Below the pieces are notes generated by a model. That model was not told the origin of the DNA. It ran no database searches and saw only the letters and a list, made by a program, of their open reading frames with translations. From assembly GCA_902594335.1 (NCBI GenBank), contig CACJLY010000005.1, positions 43,922 to 107,921 of the forward strand: 64,000 nucleotides of DNA, in the 5' to 3' direction. This document shows positions 62,964 to 64,000 of this stretch, in pieces (position 1 is the stretch's first letter; each line of letters opens with the position of its first letter). This DNA comes from an uncultured Pelagibacteraceae bacterium (lineage in GTDB: Bacteria > Pseudomonadota > Alphaproteobacteria > Pelagibacterales > Pelagibacteraceae). The translations under genes were made by a program, and so were the position numbers.

Positions 62964-64000
62964 TTATCTATAATTTTATATCCAATATCTCTACGATAAA
63001 AACCATTGTCCCAACTTAGATTTTCAATTTCTTTGATTACTTTGTCTCTTGAGGACTTAAAATTATTAGAGATACTAACAAAATTCAGTACCCTACCTCC
63101 ATTAGCATATACTTTGTTATCCTTTTTTTCTGTGCCCGCATGGTAAATAAAAAATGAATCATTATTCATTATATTTTCAATGTTTGGTATTTCGATATTT
63201 TTTTCGTAAATATCTGGATATCCATTAGAGCAAAGGACGATACACATACTTTTTTTTTCCTCCCAATGAATATCTTGGCTCTCTAAAGTTTCATCACAAC
63301 AAGATAAAATTAAATCTAATAAATCAGTGGTTAAAAGTGGCAAAATTGTTTGACACTCTGGATCTCCCATTCTCACGTTATATTCAATAAGATAAGGATT
63401 ATTATCTTTAATCATTAGACCAACATATAAAAATCCTTTGTAATTTTCTCCCATGTCTTTAATAGCCTGAAAAGTAGGATTAACAATTTCTGTAATTATT
63501 TTTTTGTCGAGTTCTGCATTTATAAGTCCAGAAGGTGAATAAGCACCCATCCCTCCTGTATTTTTTCCTCTATCTCCCTCTCCAACTCTCTTATGGTCTT
63601 GAGCAGTATTAAACCTTTTATATGTTTTTCCATCTGAAAGTACGAAATAACTCATTTCATCTCCTTGCAAAAATTCTTCAATAAGAACTTGTTCAGCTGA
63701 ACCAAATTTTCCATTAAATATTTCTTGCACTGCTTTATTTGAACTTTCTAAATCCTCACAAATATAAACACCTTTACCTGCAGCTAATCCATCTGCTTTA
63801 ACAACTATAGGCATATTTGCATTTTTTAAATATGAACAAGTTTCCGTAGCAGTTCTAAATACTCCAAATTGTGCAGTAGGAATATTGTACTTTTCACATA
63901 TTTTCTTTGTAAATATTTTTGATCCTTCTAATTGTGAAACTTTTTTGTTTGGACCAAAAACTTTTATATTTTCTTTTAAAAGAAAATCAACCACACCCTC
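62960..64000 (-). CDS. purD: Phosphoribosylamine-glycine ligase, N-terminus cut by window edge
   Basis: Second step of purine synthesis (GAR synthetase). About 347 residues of a family near 420 are present; the frame is open to the window edge and a GTG at 63994 is not the true start, since the preceding EG-VVDFL belongs to the family. ATP-grasp features: VVKADGLAAGKGVYI, EFLQGDEMSYFVLSDG, and NTGGMGAYSPSG; NVRMGDPECQTILPLL holds metal ligands. It overlaps rsmD by 4 nt. Confidence 0.95.
   Translation of the reverse strand, partial: EGVVDFLLKENIKVFGPNKKVSQLEGSKIFTKKICEKYNIPTAQFGVFRTATETCSYLKNANMPIVVKADGLAAGKGVYICEDLESSNKAVQEIFNGKFGSAEQVLIEEFLQGDEMSYFVLSDGKTYKRFNTAQDHKRVGEGDRGKNTGGMGAYSPSGLINAELDKKIITEIVNPTFQAIKDMGENYKGFLYVGLMIKDNNPYLIEYNVRMGDPECQTILPLLTTDLLDLILSCCDETLESQDIHWEEKKSMCIVLCSNGYPDIYEKNIEIPNIENIMNNDSFFIYHAGTEKKDNKVYANGGRVLNFVSISNNFKSSRDKVIKEIENLSWDNGFYRRDIGYKIIDK

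Overview
The window is one continuous, densely packed chromosomal stretch of a very AT-rich alphaproteobacterium. It is most probably a SAR11-clade organism (Candidatus Pelagibacter or a close relative). I infer this from the extreme AT bias, Lys/Ile/Asn-rich proteins, near-absent spacers (many 1-17 nt overlaps), and alphaproteobacterial hallmarks: ChvI/ChvG, RegA/ActR, the F1-ATPase zeta inhibitor, class I lysyl-tRNA synthetase, a BamF/DUF3035-like lipoprotein. No tRNA, rRNA, CRISPR array, insertion sequence or integrase gene was seen.

Layout. 1-4.6 kb: potassium channel subunit TrkH (cut by the left edge), lysK-pyrD, rpmB-yhhQ. 4.6-8.9 kb: a minus-strand polyamine operon (ornithine decarboxylase-like, deoxyhypusine-synthase-like, aguB, aguA) behind a leader that looks like an attenuator. 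8.9-21.1 kb: regA, an ABC ATPase, polA, then chvI-chvG-ahcY-tsaE-amgK-murU, gpmA, the zeta inhibitor, a secreted nuclease-like protein and a lytic-transglycosylase-like lipoprotein. 21-28.5 kb: RND efflux pump, sulfurtransferase, MsrA, DMT transporter, AlkA-like glycosylase, two DUF1330 proteins. 28.6-33.8 kb: a phosphoribosyltransferase facing a BMP-type nucleoside ABC importer. 33.9-48 kb: small lipoprotein, Hsp20 with a ROSE-like thermometer leader, oligopeptidase B, J-domain proteins, DapA-like, Cfa, a Lys-rich coiled-coil protein, and a RamB/ScfR-type regulator next to isocitrate lyase with a shared operator array; then a YczE-like membrane protein and TypA.

48.2-53.8 kb is the accessory part. 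It has a secreted protein, a sugar O-methyltransferase, a tiny ribbon-helix-helix gene with three heptamers at an exact 11-bp period, and a restriction-modification cassette (two C5-cytosine methyltransferases plus an HNH endonuclease). The cassette is bracketed by related 11-bp repeats, and its left edge carries what looks like a decayed copy of the groEL 3' end. 53.8-64 kb returns to core genes: groEL-groES behind an RpoH-type promoter, then a HAD phosphatase-ribF-ileS-lspA-DUF3035-pgi run, and rsmD-purD on the minus strand (purD cut by the right edge).

The best candidates for undescribed biology are the ornithine decarboxylase leader, the repeat-bounded R-M island downstream of groEL with its RHH gene, and the isocitrate lyase control region, which appears to encode a leaderless 53-residue protein.
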